This document shows, one piece after another, positions 1-10,120 of a stretch of DNA of 64,000 bases. Source of the stretch: Mesonia aestuariivivens (GTDB lineage Bacteria > Bacteroidota > Bacteroidia > Flavobacteriales > Flavobacteriaceae); contig NZ_JAHWDF010000002.1 in NCBI RefSeq assembly GCF_019311235.1, forward strand, positions 248,001 to 312,000, written 5' to 3'. The notes under the pieces were generated by a model. It did not search any database and was not told the DNA's origin. It saw only the letters and a program-made list of their open reading frames with translations. Numbering within the stretch: the first letter of the stretch is position 1; each line of letters begins with the position of its first letter. The position numbers and the translations under genes were made by a program.

Positions 1-515
1 GCCATACTAGATATTGAAAAAGGAACTGGTAATAAGGCGCCAACTACAATTAAAAAACCGCCCCATTTGCGCATATTTTTAATATGCTTAGCCATTTTAA
101 CTTCTAAATATACAAACACAGAAGGGATACTGGCAATACCTCTTCCCATAAAATAAGAAAGAATTCCTCCCATATAAGATAACGTAGCAATAGCTGCTAA
201 ATACCATTCTGGATGTGCAGATTTTCCTGCCCAAGCAATAAAAATTTCAGGAGGAATTAGTCCTAAAATAGATTCTGAAGCAAAAAATACAGATAAAACA
301 CCAATAGGCGGAAAATTATCTGTAATGTAAATTAAAATATCATTAATATCGATGACAAAAAAATGTACACATACTAAAGCAGCAATAAATATTAAAATAG
401 GGATTGCAGCTTTAAGTAAACTTTTTCCTACAAAACTATAAAACCCAGTATATGAGTAATATTGGTGTAGTAATTTCCATCTAGGTTTTCTATTGGTTGG
501 GCGGTTGTTCTTCAT
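1..515 (-). CDS. VTT-domain (SNARE-associated/DedA-like) membrane protein, partial
   Basis: Reading the minus strand from an ATG at 515 gives an open frame that runs off the left edge of the window, so only about 171 N-terminal residues are present. A basic N-terminus is followed by a membrane segment (about residues 35-55). Next comes a stretch containing SESILGLIPPE and AGKSAHPEWYL, then SYMGGILSYFMGRGIA. This matches the acidic/proline re-entrant pattern of the SNARE-associated (VTT, DedA-like) family, whose members are inner-membrane proteins linked to lipid flipping or transport. The exact substrate cannot be told from the sequence. The gene lies upstream of, and in the same direction as, the MscS-like gene that starts at 1867. 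Confidence 0.8.
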   Translation of the reverse strand, partial: MKNNRPTNRKPRWKLLHQYYSYTGFYSFVGKSLLKAAIPILIFIAALVCVHFFVIDINDILIYITDNFPPIGVLSVFFASESILGLIPPEIFIAWAGKSAHPEWYLAAIATLSYMGGILSYFMGRGIASIPSVFVYLEVKMAKHIKNMRKWGGFLIVVGALLPVPFSISSM

Positions 516-586
516 AGTAATGGCGTAAAAATAATAGGTAATTTAACAGCATACAATATTTAAATGGTAAGAATAAGTTAATATAA

Positions 587-1867
587 TTAGGCTTTAAACA
601 TTGGGTTGTTTTTATTGAATTCTCTTATATCAAATCCGGTTGGTAATTCATATAGATCTAAATTAAAATAAGGGGTAGCTGCTAATAAATGATCAAAAAT
701 ATCTGCAATAATATGTTCGTAATTTTGCCACACTTTATCTTTGCTAAATGCGTAGATCTCTAGTGGTATTCCTTGAGGGGTGGGATCTAATTGTCGCGTC
801 ATAATCAACATATCTTTATTAATTGCAGAATGTTGATTAAGATAAGCATCTACGTATTTTCGAAAAATCCCAAAATTTGTCATATTTCTTCCATTTAAGA
901 GAATATCTTTATTAACCTTGTGGTCTTTATTATAGTTATTAATATCAGTTTGGCGATTTTCTAAATAATCGGTGATAAGTTGTATTTTTTTAAACTCTTC
1001 AAATTCTTCATCGCTAATATAATGAATACTAGTAGCTTGAATAAGTAGCGCTCTTTTAATTCTTCTTCCGCCAGAAACACTCATACCTCGCCAGTTTTTA
1101 AAAGAATCTGATATTAAATAATAGGTAGGTATTGTAGTGATGGTATTATCAAAATTTCTAACCTTTACAGAAGCAAGATTAATTTCGATCACATCACCAT
1201 CAGCACCATATTTCTCCATCGTAATCCAGTCTCCAATTCTTACAGTGTCATTTACAGTAACCTGAATACTCGCTACAAAACCTAATATAGTGTCTTTGAA
1301 GATTAATAAAATAATAGCTGAAACCGCTCCCAATGCGGTTAGAAATTCTACGATAGATTTTCCAGTTAAAATAGTAAAGACTACAATAAAGCCGATACTC
1401 CAAGAAAATATTAAAAAAACTTGAAGGTAACTTTCAATAGGTTTATCTTTAAAATTAGCTAAATTATTTAAAAAGTCTTTCACCGTTAACAGCACACTTC
1501 TAATTAACCAGATCACTAAAAAAACGGTTACAATATCTAGAAATGTATCGACTTCATTTTTTATACCAGGATACCCCCATAAAACTGAAGGAATAATCAT
1601 CTTTATTATGAAAACGGAAAGTAAATGACAAAAATTTAAAAATACTTTATTGTGAAAAAGATGATCATCAAACTCAGTTATGGTTTTACGTATAACCATC
1701 CCGAGTACTCGCTTAAAAATGTTACGTAAAATTCTATTAAAAAAGTAGGTGGCAGTAAGTAATATGGTCGTGTTTACAACTACGTTTGTTAAATTAGCTA
1801 AGTCTTTTCCCCAACCAAGATCAACCAAGAAATCATAAAAATAATGCGTAACTTTATGTAATTCCAT
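587..1867 (-). CDS. MscS-family mechanosensitive ion channel (YbdG-like)
   Basis: This is an inner-membrane channel expected to open under membrane tension and protect against osmotic shock. Several hydrophobic helices span residues 25-170. They are followed by the pore-lining segment around 170-203, with SIVEFLTALGAVSA and FKDTILGFVASIQ, and then the beta domain with VRIGDWITMEKYGADGDV (207-226). The long insertion with NWRGMSVSGGRRIKRALL is typical of the YbdG/MscM subgroup rather than the small MscS proteins. The length of 426 residues is normal for that subgroup. The start is the ATG at 1867. The gene is divergent from the FUSC-like gene at 2012, and the two share a 144-bp intergenic region. 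Confidence 0.92.
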   Translation of the reverse strand: MELHKVTHYFYDFLVDLGWGKDLANLTNVVVNTTILLTATYFFNRILRNIFKRVLGMVIRKTITEFDDHLFHNKVFLNFCHLLSVFIIKMIIPSVLWGYPGIKNEVDTFLDIVTVFLVIWLIRSVLLTVKDFLNNLANFKDKPIESYLQVFLIFSWSIGFIVVFTILTGKSIVEFLTALGAVSAIILLIFKDTILGFVASIQVTVNDTVRIGDWITMEKYGADGDVIEINLASVKVRNFDNTITTIPTYYLISDSFKNWRGMSVSGGRRIKRALLIQATSIHYISDEEFEEFKKIQLITDYLENRQTDINNYNKDHKVNKDILLNGRNMTNFGIFRKYVDAYLNQHSAINKDMLIMTRQLDPTPQGIPLEIYAFSKDKVWQNYEHIIADIFDHLLAATPYFNLDLYELPTGFDIREFNKNNPMFKA

Positions 1868-1980
1868 TTATTATTTCAAATTTTTCGCAAAAGTACGTTC
1901 GATATTTTGCATCAGCAAGAACTATGGTGTTTACCTTTATAAACTATTCTTAAAGAAACTTAAAAATTGACTAGTTTGAA

Positions 1981-1988
1981 TACCTTTG
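1981..1988 (+). promoter_or_regulatory. -7 promoter box (TAnnTTTG type) for the FUSC-like gene
   Basis: The octamer TACCTTTG matches the Bacteroidota -7 consensus TAnnTTTG and lies 23 bases before the ATG at 2012. No well-spaced -33 TTTG box was found, so the call rests on the -7 match and its position. Confidence 0.4.
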
Positions 1989-2011
1989 CCAAATAATTCT
2001 AAACTTTATTA

Positions 2012-4258
2012 ATGGATTTTCAAAGCCTTAAAATACACTTTCTAAGATACGTTTCTGGTACAGATTTCTCTAAGGCGGTAATTTTGGCGTTTGATATGGT
2101 TCTGAAAGTTTCTGTAGCTTACTATTTTGATGCCGTACCTATTGGTATTAGTTTAGCATTAGGTTCTTTTTTGGTGGCACCTAGTGATGTAGTTGGAAAT
2201 TTAAAACACCGGCTTTTAGGGATGTTTAGCGCTTTGTTTTTAGGCGTGAGCATAACGCTACTATTAGCGTTTCTTAATTTTAATATTTGGCTTTCTTTAC
2301 CCATATATTTTGTTATTATTTTCGGTATTGCTTATATATCTACCTATGGATTTAGGGCTTCATTAGTAACCTTTACGGGGCTTATCGCGTTTGTTTTGGC
2401 TTTTGCGAAATTGGGAGGAGATGATATTTTATTACACGTAACATTAATCACATTGGGAGGATTATGGTTTATTTTAATATCTAGTATTTATTGGTTACTA
2501 CGACCAGAAAAACACCAAGAACTTTTATTAGGAGAAACAGCTCAGCTAACAAGTGAATTTCTGTCAATACGGTCTAAATTAGGTGATAAAGAAAATAGGG
2601 AGAATTGGTTAAAAGAACAATTTAATCTTCAAATAAAAATTAATGAACTTCATGAAAGTTTAAGGGAAAATTTAATAGGAAATAGAAAAAGTTCAGGAAA
2701 ATCTAATTCATCTAGAAGAAAAATCTTAGTATTTATAGAACTGGTAGATATTCTAGAAATAAGTATTGCACACCCAGTAAATTTTGAAAAAGTAGATGAA
2801 TTAAATAAAGAATATCCTGAAATGATTGAGGCAATAGAAAACTTGCTTCATCTTATGAGTAAAAGGCTAACCGAAATCTCAGAATTTTTTATAGATGGTA
2901 AAACCTTAAAAACTAATTCTGAAATTGTAAATAAACTAAATCATTTAGATCATTTAATTGAAACGTATAAAGAAACAGCACCTTATCCAGCATCAAGATC
3001 TATGGTGCTTTTAATGCGAAATTTATTGAGTTATGAATATAATAGACACGAAAAAATTCAATCTATAGAAAGAATTTTAGGAGCTATAAATGATAGAAAT
3101 AAGGTTAGCTTAGGTCATAAAAAAATAGAACAATTTATAACCCCAACAGATTACTCATTTAGTATTTTAAAAGAGAATTTTAGTTTATCATCAACAATTT
3201 TTAGGCATAGTTTACGCTTAGCAATTGTTATGATTATTGGCATTTTGGTGGGTAACTTCTTTCATTTACAAAATTCTTATTGGATTTTGTTAACCATCGT
3301 GGTTATAATGCGTCCAAATTACGGATTAACCAAAGAGCGTTCAAAACACAGAATTATAGGTACATTAATTGGTGGTGCTATTGCATTAGGCATGGTTTTA
3401 ATTATAGAAAACCCTTGGATATATGTTTGCTTTGGAGTACTAAGTTTAATTTTAGCTATTTCTATGCTGCAAAAAAACTATGTTGGTGCAGCTACCTTTA
3501 TTACGTTAATGGTTGTATTTCTTTATACGTTAATTCAGCCCAACGCTGTTAATGTAATTCAGTATCGAATTATTGATACTGTAATTGGAGCGGTATTGGT
3601 TATTATAGGTAATAAATTTATTCTACCTGCTTGGGAGCATTTAGCTATTGAAAATACCATAGTTAATGCCATTGAAAAAAATATTGCTTACTTAAAAGAA
3701 ATCGATAGTTATTACCATAACAAAGAAAAACTATCTAATTCTTACAAGCTTGCAAGAAAAGAAGCTTTCTTGGCTATAGGTAATTTAAGTGCAGCATTTC
3801 AGCGTACTTCTCAAGAGCCAAAATCTAACCAAAAACAATATCCTTCAATTTATAGGTATACGGTTTTAAATTATACCTTTTTATCATCTCTGGCTAGCTT
3901 GGGTACTTTTATTAGAACTCATAAAACTACAGAAGCATCTATTTATTTTGAGACCTATGTCAATCATATTTTAAAAAATCTAGAAGTAGCAATGGAAAAG
4001 CTTAATAAAAATGTAAAATTAGATTATGATGAAAAATTGAGTCTAGATGATGCAGAGAAGTTTTTACATACAGAAAATAAAAAACTACACACGATAAGAG
4101 ATCAAGAAATTAAAGATGGTTATCGTGAAATTAGTTCAGACTTAAGAGTGAAAATGCAAGAAGTACAATTAATTTCAGAACAATTAAAATGGCTTCACCA
4201 AGTTTCTTTAAATTTGCGCAATATTAAGAATAAAGTAAGTTATGAAAGACTATTTTAA
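2012..4258 (+). CDS. FUSC/YccS-family inner-membrane protein
   Basis: This large membrane protein has two blocks of about five or six transmembrane helices (roughly residues 20-160 and 395-530), each followed by a long soluble helical region. That is the layout of YccS/YhfK and the aromatic-acid exporter-like FUSC family. The second block carries the characteristic VVIMRPNYGLTKERSKHRIIGTLIGG-type stretch near 425-450, with the conserved RPNYGLT and R-x-x-GTxxG elements. FUSC proteins are thought to export aromatic or other organic acids; the substrate here is unknown. The length of 748 residues is usual. The 3' end overlaps the next gene by 17 bases, which suggests translational coupling. Confidence 0.9.
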   Translation: MDFQSLKIHFLRYVSGTDFSKAVILAFDMVLKVSVAYYFDAVPIGISLALGSFLVAPSDVVGNLKHRLLGMFSALFLGVSITLLLAFLNFNIWLSLPIYFVIIFGIAYISTYGFRASLVTFTGLIAFVLAFAKLGGDDILLHVTLITLGGLWFILISSIYWLLRPEKHQELLLGETAQLTSEFLSIRSKLGDKENRENWLKEQFNLQIKINELHESLRENLIGNRKSSGKSNSSRRKILVFIELVDILEISIAHPVNFEKVDELNKEYPEMIEAIENLLHLMSKRLTEISEFFIDGKTLKTNSEIVNKLNHLDHLIETYKETAPYPASRSMVLLMRNLLSYEYNRHEKIQSIERILGAINDRNKVSLGHKKIEQFITPTDYSFSILKENFSLSSTIFRHSLRLAIVMIIGILVGNFFHLQNSYWILLTIVVIMRPNYGLTKERSKHRIIGTLIGGAIALGMVLIIENPWIYVCFGVLSLILAISMLQKNYVGAATFITLMVVFLYTLIQPNAVNVIQYRIIDTVIGAVLVIIGNKFILPAWEHLAIENTIVNAIEKNIAYLKEIDSYYHNKEKLSNSYKLARKEAFLAIGNLSAAFQRTSQEPKSNQKQYPSIYRYTVLNYTFLSSLASLGTFIRTHKTTEASIYFETYVNHILKNLEVAMEKLNKNVKLDYDEKLSLDDAEKFLHTENKKLHTIRDQEIKDGYREISSDLRVKMQEVQLISEQLKWLHQVSLNLRNIKNKVSYERLF

Positions 4259-5144
4259 AAGTCCTCCCTTTTTTATAACCGTTGGTATTTTAGTTATGGT
4301 AGGTATTATTTATTACCTAGCAAAAGATAAATATTACATAGAATATACAGACACCAGCGAAATTAATATTGTCAATAATTGGCAGCTTCCTCGCGTATTA
4401 GAAGAAGTATCTGCTATTTGTTATTTAGATAAGCAAAGAGTGGCTTGTGTGCAAGATGAAGTAGGTGATATTTTTATTTATAATTTGATAAGTGAAAGAA
4501 TTGAAAAGCGTATTAATTTTGCAGATAATGATGATTTTGAAGGTTTAGCTATAGATGGCGAAAAAGCTTTTGCACTTAGAAGTGATGGTACTATTTTCGA
4601 AGTTAAAAATATTAATGTAGAAAACCCAGAAGTCATTAAACACCAAACTTCTCTTTCTTTTAAGTACGACTTTGAAGGATTATGTTTAGATAAAAAGCAC
4701 AATAGACTACTCATGGCAGCTAAAAGTTATGGGCCCAATAAAGCAGATCGCTTTAAACCAATTTTTGAGTTTAATTTAGTTAGTAAAAAATTAAACCCTA
4801 ATCCTATTTATGAATTATCCTATGATAATCCTATTTTTAGAGATTTAGAAACGGCAGGAACGTCTAGAGTATTTAGAACTTCAGAGATTGGTATTCATCC
4901 CATTACTGGTGAAATCTACTTGTTAGATGGGGTGATTGGTAAATTACTTATTTTAGGAAAAGGTTGGAAAGCTAAAAAACTTTATATTTTTAATCCTTCA
5001 GATTTCCCTCAACCAGAAGGCTTAACATTCTCACCTCAGGGTAAAATGTTTATTTCTAATGAAGGAGAATGGAATCCTGCTAATATTTTAGAAGTTGAGT
5101 TATTAAAAACTAAAACAGCGCAAAAACAAGAGCCCATAAATTAA
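4242..5144 (+). CDS. SdiA-regulated-domain beta-propeller protein
   Basis: The protein has an N-terminal membrane anchor (about residues 9-26, followed by charged residues), then a repeat-containing extracytoplasmic domain. Repeated D-F-E-G-L patterns (DDFEGLAIDG, YDFEGLCLD) and PQPEGLTFSPQG near the C-terminus identify the SdiA-regulated/YjiK family, a predicted beta-propeller with possible calcium or ligand binding. Its molecular function is not established. The start codon lies inside the 3' end of the FUSC-like gene, so the two are probably co-translated. No terminator is visible before the convergent PBP gene. Confidence 0.85.
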   Translation: MKDYFKSPPFFITVGILVMVGIIYYLAKDKYYIEYTDTSEINIVNNWQLPRVLEEVSAICYLDKQRVACVQDEVGDIFIYNLISERIEKRINFADNDDFEGLAIDGEKAFALRSDGTIFEVKNINVENPEVIKHQTSLSFKYDFEGLCLDKKHNRLLMAAKSYGPNKADRFKPIFEFNLVSKKLNPNPIYELSYDNPIFRDLETAGTSRVFRTSEIGIHPITGEIYLLDGVIGKLLILGKGWKAKKLYIFNPSDFPQPEGLTFSPQGKMFISNEGEWNPANILEVELLKTKTAQKQEPIN

Positions 5145-5170
5145 ATCTAAAAAATGGATTATTCCTTTTT

Positions 5171-7474
5171 TTATTTTTCTTGTTTTCGTTTCAAGAAAGA
5201 GAAAATTCCTCCCTTTTTCTTTTTAGCTTTTTTAAATTGCTTTTCGTTTTTATCGCTTCCAAATAATTTTTTAAAGAAACCATTTTCTTTGGTAAGCTCA
5301 CAGTCAAGATCTTTAATAATTCTGGGGTTGGTTTTTTCAAATTTAGCACGAGTAATAGCATTAAATTTTTCATCTTTATTTAACGCTTGCATAAACTCAC
5401 CAAAGATAGGTAAAGCAGAATTTGCTCCTTGGCCAATTCTTGTGTTACTAAAACCAATGCGTTGGTCATCATTGCCTACCCAAGTAACAGTGACAAGTTT
5501 TGGAGTAATCCCTACAAACCACCCATCTTTATTATCTTGCGTGGTTCCGGTTTTGCCTGCAATGTTATTTGGTAAATGATATATATTTCTAAGTCTAGTT
5601 GCTGTCCCTTCATCGATGGTAGCTTTCATAAATTCTAACATCACTTGTCTTGTGTAATCACTAAAAACTTTCTCTTTCTTTTCTGAAGAAGCTTTATTTT
5701 CGTAAATTAATTTTCCATGTTTATCTTCAATTTTAGTAATAAAAAATGGAGTAGAGGGTTGGCTGTCATTAACAAAAGTTGTGTAGGCTTTAGTTAATTC
5801 TAACAAGCCTAAATTTTCTGTTCCTAAAGCAATAGATGGCACTTCTTCAATTTCGCTTTTGATACCCATTTGGTGAGCCATATCAATTACTTTTTTAATT
5901 CCTACTTCGTTAATCACTTTAACGGCAATTGTGTTTACAGAATTGCTTAATGCTTTCTTTAGGCTGTAATTTAAATCAGGATCGTTAAGACCTCCCGCGT
6001 TTTTAGGGGTCCAATTATTCATATCTGTATAAGTAACTTCTTTAACAGGAAAGTAAGTACATGGGTCCATCCCGTTCTCTATGGCAGCGGTATAGACAAA
6101 AGGCTTGAATGTAGAGCCAACTTGGCGCTTACTTTGACTCACGTGATCGTACTTAAAGTAGCGATAATCAATTCCGCCAATATAAGCTTTTACCGCTCCA
6201 TTTTTAGGGTCTAAGGCTAACATTCCACTGTTTAAAAATTTCAAATAGTGTTGTAAACTATCTATAGTTGAAGCTTGAACGACTTTATTTTCTTTCCATT
6301 CAAATAACTCTATTTCTTTTTTTAAGCTTAAACTATCATGAATTTGGTCTTCGGTAAGTCCTGATTCTTTAAGTTGCTGGTAGCGTTTTAATTTTTTTAA
6401 ATTACTTTCTAATATATTTTTTTGGGTAAGCCAAGGAGCATTTTTTCCATAAGCCTTCTCGTAGGTTTGCTGAAGGTTAGCCATGTGTTTTTGCATGGCT
6501 TTTTCTGCATATTTCTGCATGGTTAAGTCTAGTGTCGTGTAAACTTTTAAGCCATCTCTATAAATATTATAATCAGAACCGTCAGGTTTTTGATATTTAT
6601 TAGCTTTTAAAAGTTTTTCTGTTTTCTTTTTAACGACTTCTCTAAAGTAAGGAGCTACCCCTTGATTAGGCGCATAATATTGATAATCTAATTTAATTTT
6701 AGAATGCGTAGCATTTGCAGCTTGGGTTTGGTTAATATAATTATAACGTACCATTTGTTGTATCACCACATCACGACGCAATTGGCTGCGTTCAGGAAAT
6801 AATCTAGGATTATAGCTATGATTAGCTTTTAAAGAACCGACAAGCGTAGCTGCTTCTGGTAAACTTAGCTCTGAAGTGTGCTTATTGAAAAACTTTAGTG
6901 AGGCACTCTCTATACCATAAGTATTGTCACTAAAAGGAACAGTGTTAAAATACATGGTTATAATCTCTTTTTTAGAATAAAGTTCTTCCATGCGTTTGGC
7001 CACAATACTTTCTCGAATTTTATTCACTACGATCCCAAGTTGACCGTAATTATTTCTTCCGAATAGGTTTTTAGCTAACTGTAGTGTAATGGTACTTCCT
7101 CCTCCAGAAGAATCATCAGAGAGTAAAATGGTTTTAAAAAAAACTCGTAATAAACTTTTATTATCTACGCCATCATGTTCATAAAAACGTGCATCTTCTG
7201 TAGCAATTAATGCGTCAATTAAAGATTGAGGTAAATCATTGTAATGAACACTTTGTCTGTCAAATACGTAAAATTTACCAATAAGACGATTTTCATTATC
7301 TAAGATTTGAGTAGCTTGACTTTGCTTTAATTCACTCAACTCTTTTTTGGTAGGAAGTTTACCCCAAAATCCAAAATAAATACTGGCATAAAAACCAGCA
7401 AAAGCTATGACTAAAAAAAAGAATAAATAGATAATTGCTTTCATCCATTTATTCTTAAAAATCTTTTTCAACAT
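5171..7474 (-). CDS. Class A penicillin-binding protein (PBP1A-type transglycosylase/transpeptidase)
   Basis: This is a bifunctional peptidoglycan synthase anchored in the inner membrane by one N-terminal helix (about residues 12-35). The GT51 glycosyltransferase domain shows ATEDARFYEHDG (91-102, catalytic Glu) and GGSTITLQLAKN (125-136). The transpeptidase domain has the serine motif STFK (454-457), SVN (512-514) and KTGTT (641-645). A low-complexity basic tail of Lys-rich sequence ends the protein. The length of 767 residues is typical for Bacteroidota PBP1A. Only 12 bases separate it from the upstream DUF1206 gene, so the two probably form an operon. Confidence 0.96.
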   Translation of the reverse strand: MLKKIFKNKWMKAIIYLFFFLVIAFAGFYASIYFGFWGKLPTKKELSELKQSQATQILDNENRLIGKFYVFDRQSVHYNDLPQSLIDALIATEDARFYEHDGVDNKSLLRVFFKTILLSDDSSGGGSTITLQLAKNLFGRNNYGQLGIVVNKIRESIVAKRMEELYSKKEIITMYFNTVPFSDNTYGIESASLKFFNKHTSELSLPEAATLVGSLKANHSYNPRLFPERSQLRRDVVIQQMVRYNYINQTQAANATHSKIKLDYQYYAPNQGVAPYFREVVKKKTEKLLKANKYQKPDGSDYNIYRDGLKVYTTLDLTMQKYAEKAMQKHMANLQQTYEKAYGKNAPWLTQKNILESNLKKLKRYQQLKESGLTEDQIHDSLSLKKEIELFEWKENKVVQASTIDSLQHYLKFLNSGMLALDPKNGAVKAYIGGIDYRYFKYDHVSQSKRQVGSTFKPFVYTAAIENGMDPCTYFPVKEVTYTDMNNWTPKNAGGLNDPDLNYSLKKALSNSVNTIAVKVINEVGIKKVIDMAHQMGIKSEIEEVPSIALGTENLGLLELTKAYTTFVNDSQPSTPFFITKIEDKHGKLIYENKASSEKKEKVFSDYTRQVMLEFMKATIDEGTATRLRNIYHLPNNIAGKTGTTQDNKDGWFVGITPKLVTVTWVGNDDQRIGFSNTRIGQGANSALPIFGEFMQALNKDEKFNAITRAKFEKTNPRIIKDLDCELTKENGFFKKLFGSDKNEKQFKKAKKKKGGIFSFLKRKQEK

Positions 7475-7486
7475 AAATTCTAATAG

Positions 7487-8257
7487 TTAATCATCAAATC
7501 TTTTATACTTCGACAAAAGAAGCACAAAAATACCATAACTTGCTAATCCGGCAGCTACTAAACCCATTAAAATTGTGCCATAACTCGATTCTTGTAAAAA
7601 AGAAAATGCTTCTTTCGTTCCTTTAATTTCATTGTTACCAGAATACAGTCCTGCTTTTAAAAAGAAAAAGGCAACAATACCAATAACTATAGCCCTAGCA
7701 TAGTAACCTAAGTACCCAGCATATTTAGCTAGCTTATGAAACTTAAGATCGTCAATAGAGAATTCTTTTAAAAATTTTTTATCTACTGCTTTTTTAAAGT
7801 GAAAAATAGCTTTTCCAGCCATAGCGAGTCCAATAATGATAAAAGCAATAGTTATAGTAGTGGGTCCAAACTTATCTACATAATTTTGGCTACCTGATCC
7901 TCCAGAGCTAAAAAATACTTTTTTAATAGCAATTCCTGCTATTACTAAATAAATTATTGCACTTACTGCAAAACCAATACGCTTAATTACTCCTTTAGCA
8001 TCATTGCCGTTATCTTCTGGGTCGTTAAAACTCTGAATAAACCTCCAAATGGAATAGGAAATAAGCCCTAAAGCTAAAATTACTAAGAGAACGTTACCTA
8101 AAGGTTGTTTCTGTAAAAAATCTAATACTCTAAATTTTCCAGACATCGCGCCTCCCATGTTCAAAGCAGCGAGTAATGTGAGTATTCCTGAAATTAAATA
8201 AATAAGACCTTTGGCTGCCAAACCAAATTTGGCAATTTTTTTAGTAGAGCTTTTCAT
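7487..8257 (-). CDS. DUF1206 membrane protein
   Basis: The protein is built of three repeats of a two-helix membrane unit (about residues 10-75, 90-150 and 175-255). Each repeat starts with a pattern like KFGLAAKGLIYLISG, RIGFAVSAIIYLVIAG or YAGYLGYYARAIVIG. This is the DUF1206 family, and no function is known. The frame is open further upstream, but the ATG at 8257 (KSSTKKIAKFGLAAKG) fits family members; a start at 8299 would add an unconserved polar tail. It sits just upstream of the PBP gene and is likely transcribed with it. Confidence 0.88.
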   Translation of the reverse strand: MKSSTKKIAKFGLAAKGLIYLISGILTLLAALNMGGAMSGKFRVLDFLQKQPLGNVLLVILALGLISYSIWRFIQSFNDPEDNGNDAKGVIKRIGFAVSAIIYLVIAGIAIKKVFFSSGGSGSQNYVDKFGPTTITIAFIIIGLAMAGKAIFHFKKAVDKKFLKEFSIDDLKFHKLAKYAGYLGYYARAIVIGIVAFFFLKAGLYSGNNEIKGTKEAFSFLQESSYGTILMGLVAAGLASYGIFVLLLSKYKRFDD

Positions 8258-8436
8258 TTTCAAATGATTAGTTGTTGAATTTGACAATTTACAAGACATC
8301 TAGTGAAGAATGAATTGAATTGATAGAAGTTTAACAATGATTTTTCAAACGTTAAAATCTTCCAAAACCCCTCTACTTGTTCTAAATTCTATTTTATCTA
8401 TAATATCTTTATACAAGAAAAATAAATATTAAGCAT

Positions 8437-9162
8437 ATGAATAAATTAAAAAATAAAGCAGCTTTTATTACCGGCGGCAGCAAAGGAATAGGTTTTGGTA
8501 TAGCTCAGGCATTAATTAATGAAGGTATAGATGTAGCCATTACCAGTAGATCGTTAAAAACTGCTCAAGATGCTGCAGAAAAACTATCTACTAATCAAGC
8601 TAAAGCCATAGGATTAAAAGCTGATGTAAGAAATTTAATAGATCAACAAGAAGCGGTTAAAAAAGCGGTAGCTGAATTTGGACAATTAGACTATGTAATT
8701 GCTAATGCAGGTTTAGGTCATTTTGGTAGTATAGAAGAGCTTACCGATAAGCAATGGAGAGAGACTATTGACACTAATTTATCTGGTGTTTTTTACACTA
8801 TTAAATCGTCTTTAAGTGAATTAAAAAAATCTGAAGGTTATTTTATTACCATTTCTAGTTTAGCGGGTACTAATTTCTTTGCAGGAGGTTCTGCTTATAA
8901 TGCAAGTAAATTTGGTTTAACTGGGTTTACACAATCGGTGATGTTGGATCTAAGAAATGATGGGATAAGCGTTTCTACCATCATGCCAGGTTCTGTTTCT
9001 ACACATTTTAACGGTAACAACCCAGAAGAAAAGAAAGAAGATGAAGCTTGGAAAATTCAGATTGAAGACATAGGAGAGTTGGTGGTAGACCTTTTTAAAA
9101 TGAATAAAAGAACGCTTCCTAGTAAGATAGAGATCCGACCTTCACAACCTTCAAAAAAATAA
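8437..9162 (+). CDS. Short-chain dehydrogenase/reductase (SDR)
   Basis: This is a classical SDR of 241 residues. The Rossmann glycine motif is TGGSKGIGFGIA (near residues 12-23), NAGLGH follows strand 4, the catalytic Ser is in ITISSLAG, and the YNASK active-site pair lies near 155-159. It should reduce or oxidise a carbonyl or alcohol with NAD(P)H; the substrate is unknown. It is followed after 2 bases by an aldo/keto reductase, so the two probably form an operon. The start ATG at 8437 fits the family start KNKAAFITGGSKGIG. Confidence 0.93.
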   Translation: MNKLKNKAAFITGGSKGIGFGIAQALINEGIDVAITSRSLKTAQDAAEKLSTNQAKAIGLKADVRNLIDQQEAVKKAVAEFGQLDYVIANAGLGHFGSIEELTDKQWRETIDTNLSGVFYTIKSSLSELKKSEGYFITISSLAGTNFFAGGSAYNASKFGLTGFTQSVMLDLRNDGISVSTIMPGSVSTHFNGNNPEEKKEDEAWKIQIEDIGELVVDLFKMNKRTLPSKIEIRPSQPSKK

Positions 9163-9164
9163 AA

Positions 9165-10115
9165 ATGAAAACTAAAAAATTTGGAAACTCTAACTTAGAA
9201 ACAAATCCTATTATTTTTGGAGGTAACGTTTTTGGGTGGACTTTAGATGAAAAAGAGTCATTTAAACTATTAGACGAATTATTTGAAAAAGGCTATCGAA
9301 CTATCGATACTGCTGATGTTTATTCTCGTTGGGCAGAAGGAAACCAAGGGGGAGAGTCAGAAGCTATTTTAGGTAAATGGATGAAAGAACGTGGTGTTCG
9401 TGATCAGATAAGTTTACATACCAAAGTAGGCGCAGATATGGGACAAGGGCATAACGATATCTCTAAATCTTATATTTTAAAAGCAGCAGAAGATTCTTTA
9501 AACAGATTACAGACAGATTACATAGATTTGTATTACACCCACTGGGATGACAATAAAACTCCAGTAGAAGAAACATTAGCAGCATATCAAAAACTTATAA
9601 ACGACGGTAAAGTAAACCATATTGGAGCTTCTAATTTATCTCCTAAACGTTTAAAAGAATCTTTAAAAGCTGCAGAAGAGCAATCTTTACCTAAGTATGA
9701 AGTTTTTCAGCAGCAATATAATTTAGTAGAAAGAAATGATTTTGAAGGAGCTATACATGATATTTGTGTAGAAAATGGAGTAGGGGTTTCAACCTATTTT
9801 TCATTAGCAAGTGGTTTTCTTACTGGGAAATATAGAAAAGAAGAAGATTTTCAAGGCAAAGAACGAAAGGGTTTTGTTGAAAAATATTTAAACAGGCAAG
9901 GCTTAGAAATTTTAGATACTCTAGATAAAATTTCAGAAACTCACCAAGTAAGTAACGCTGCGGTAGCTTTAGCTTGGCTGATGCATAGACCTGGAGTCAC
10001 TGCGCCTATCGCGAGTGCTACAAAATCATCTCAATTACAAGCTTTTGATGAAGCTTTAAATTTAAATCTTTCTGATGAAGAAATGAGTAAACTTAACGAA
10101 GTGAGTAAAAAGTAA
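9165..10115 (+). CDS. Aldo/keto reductase
   Basis: This is a TIM-barrel NADPH-dependent oxidoreductase of 316 residues. The conserved tetrad is visible as DTADVYS (Asp and Tyr, near 49-55), the Lys in HTKVGAD and the His in YYTHWDD. The C-terminal cofactor-binding region is RPGVTAPIASATK. It belongs to the YghZ/Tas-like group. The substrate is unknown, but coupling with the SDR gene 2 bases upstream suggests a shared carbonyl-detoxifying or sugar-related role. A terminator follows directly. Confidence 0.93.
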   Translation: MKTKKFGNSNLETNPIIFGGNVFGWTLDEKESFKLLDELFEKGYRTIDTADVYSRWAEGNQGGESEAILGKWMKERGVRDQISLHTKVGADMGQGHNDISKSYILKAAEDSLNRLQTDYIDLYYTHWDDNKTPVEETLAAYQKLINDGKVNHIGASNLSPKRLKESLKAAEEQSLPKYEVFQQQYNLVERNDFEGAIHDICVENGVGVSTYFSLASGFLTGKYRKEEDFQGKERKGFVEKYLNRQGLEILDTLDKISETHQVSNAAVALAWLMHRPGVTAPIASATKSSQLQAFDEALNLNLSDEEMSKLNEVSKK

Positions 10116-10120
10116 ACATA

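Noticed and set aside
3280-3552. Alternative frame inside the FUSC-like gene
   Set aside because: The main frame has clear membrane and family motifs across the region; the other frame is a shadow.
5154-5579. Plus-strand open frame of 141 codons
   Set aside because: It lies wholly opposite the 3' end of the class A PBP gene, has a biased composition from the Lys-rich tail and no recognisable domain.
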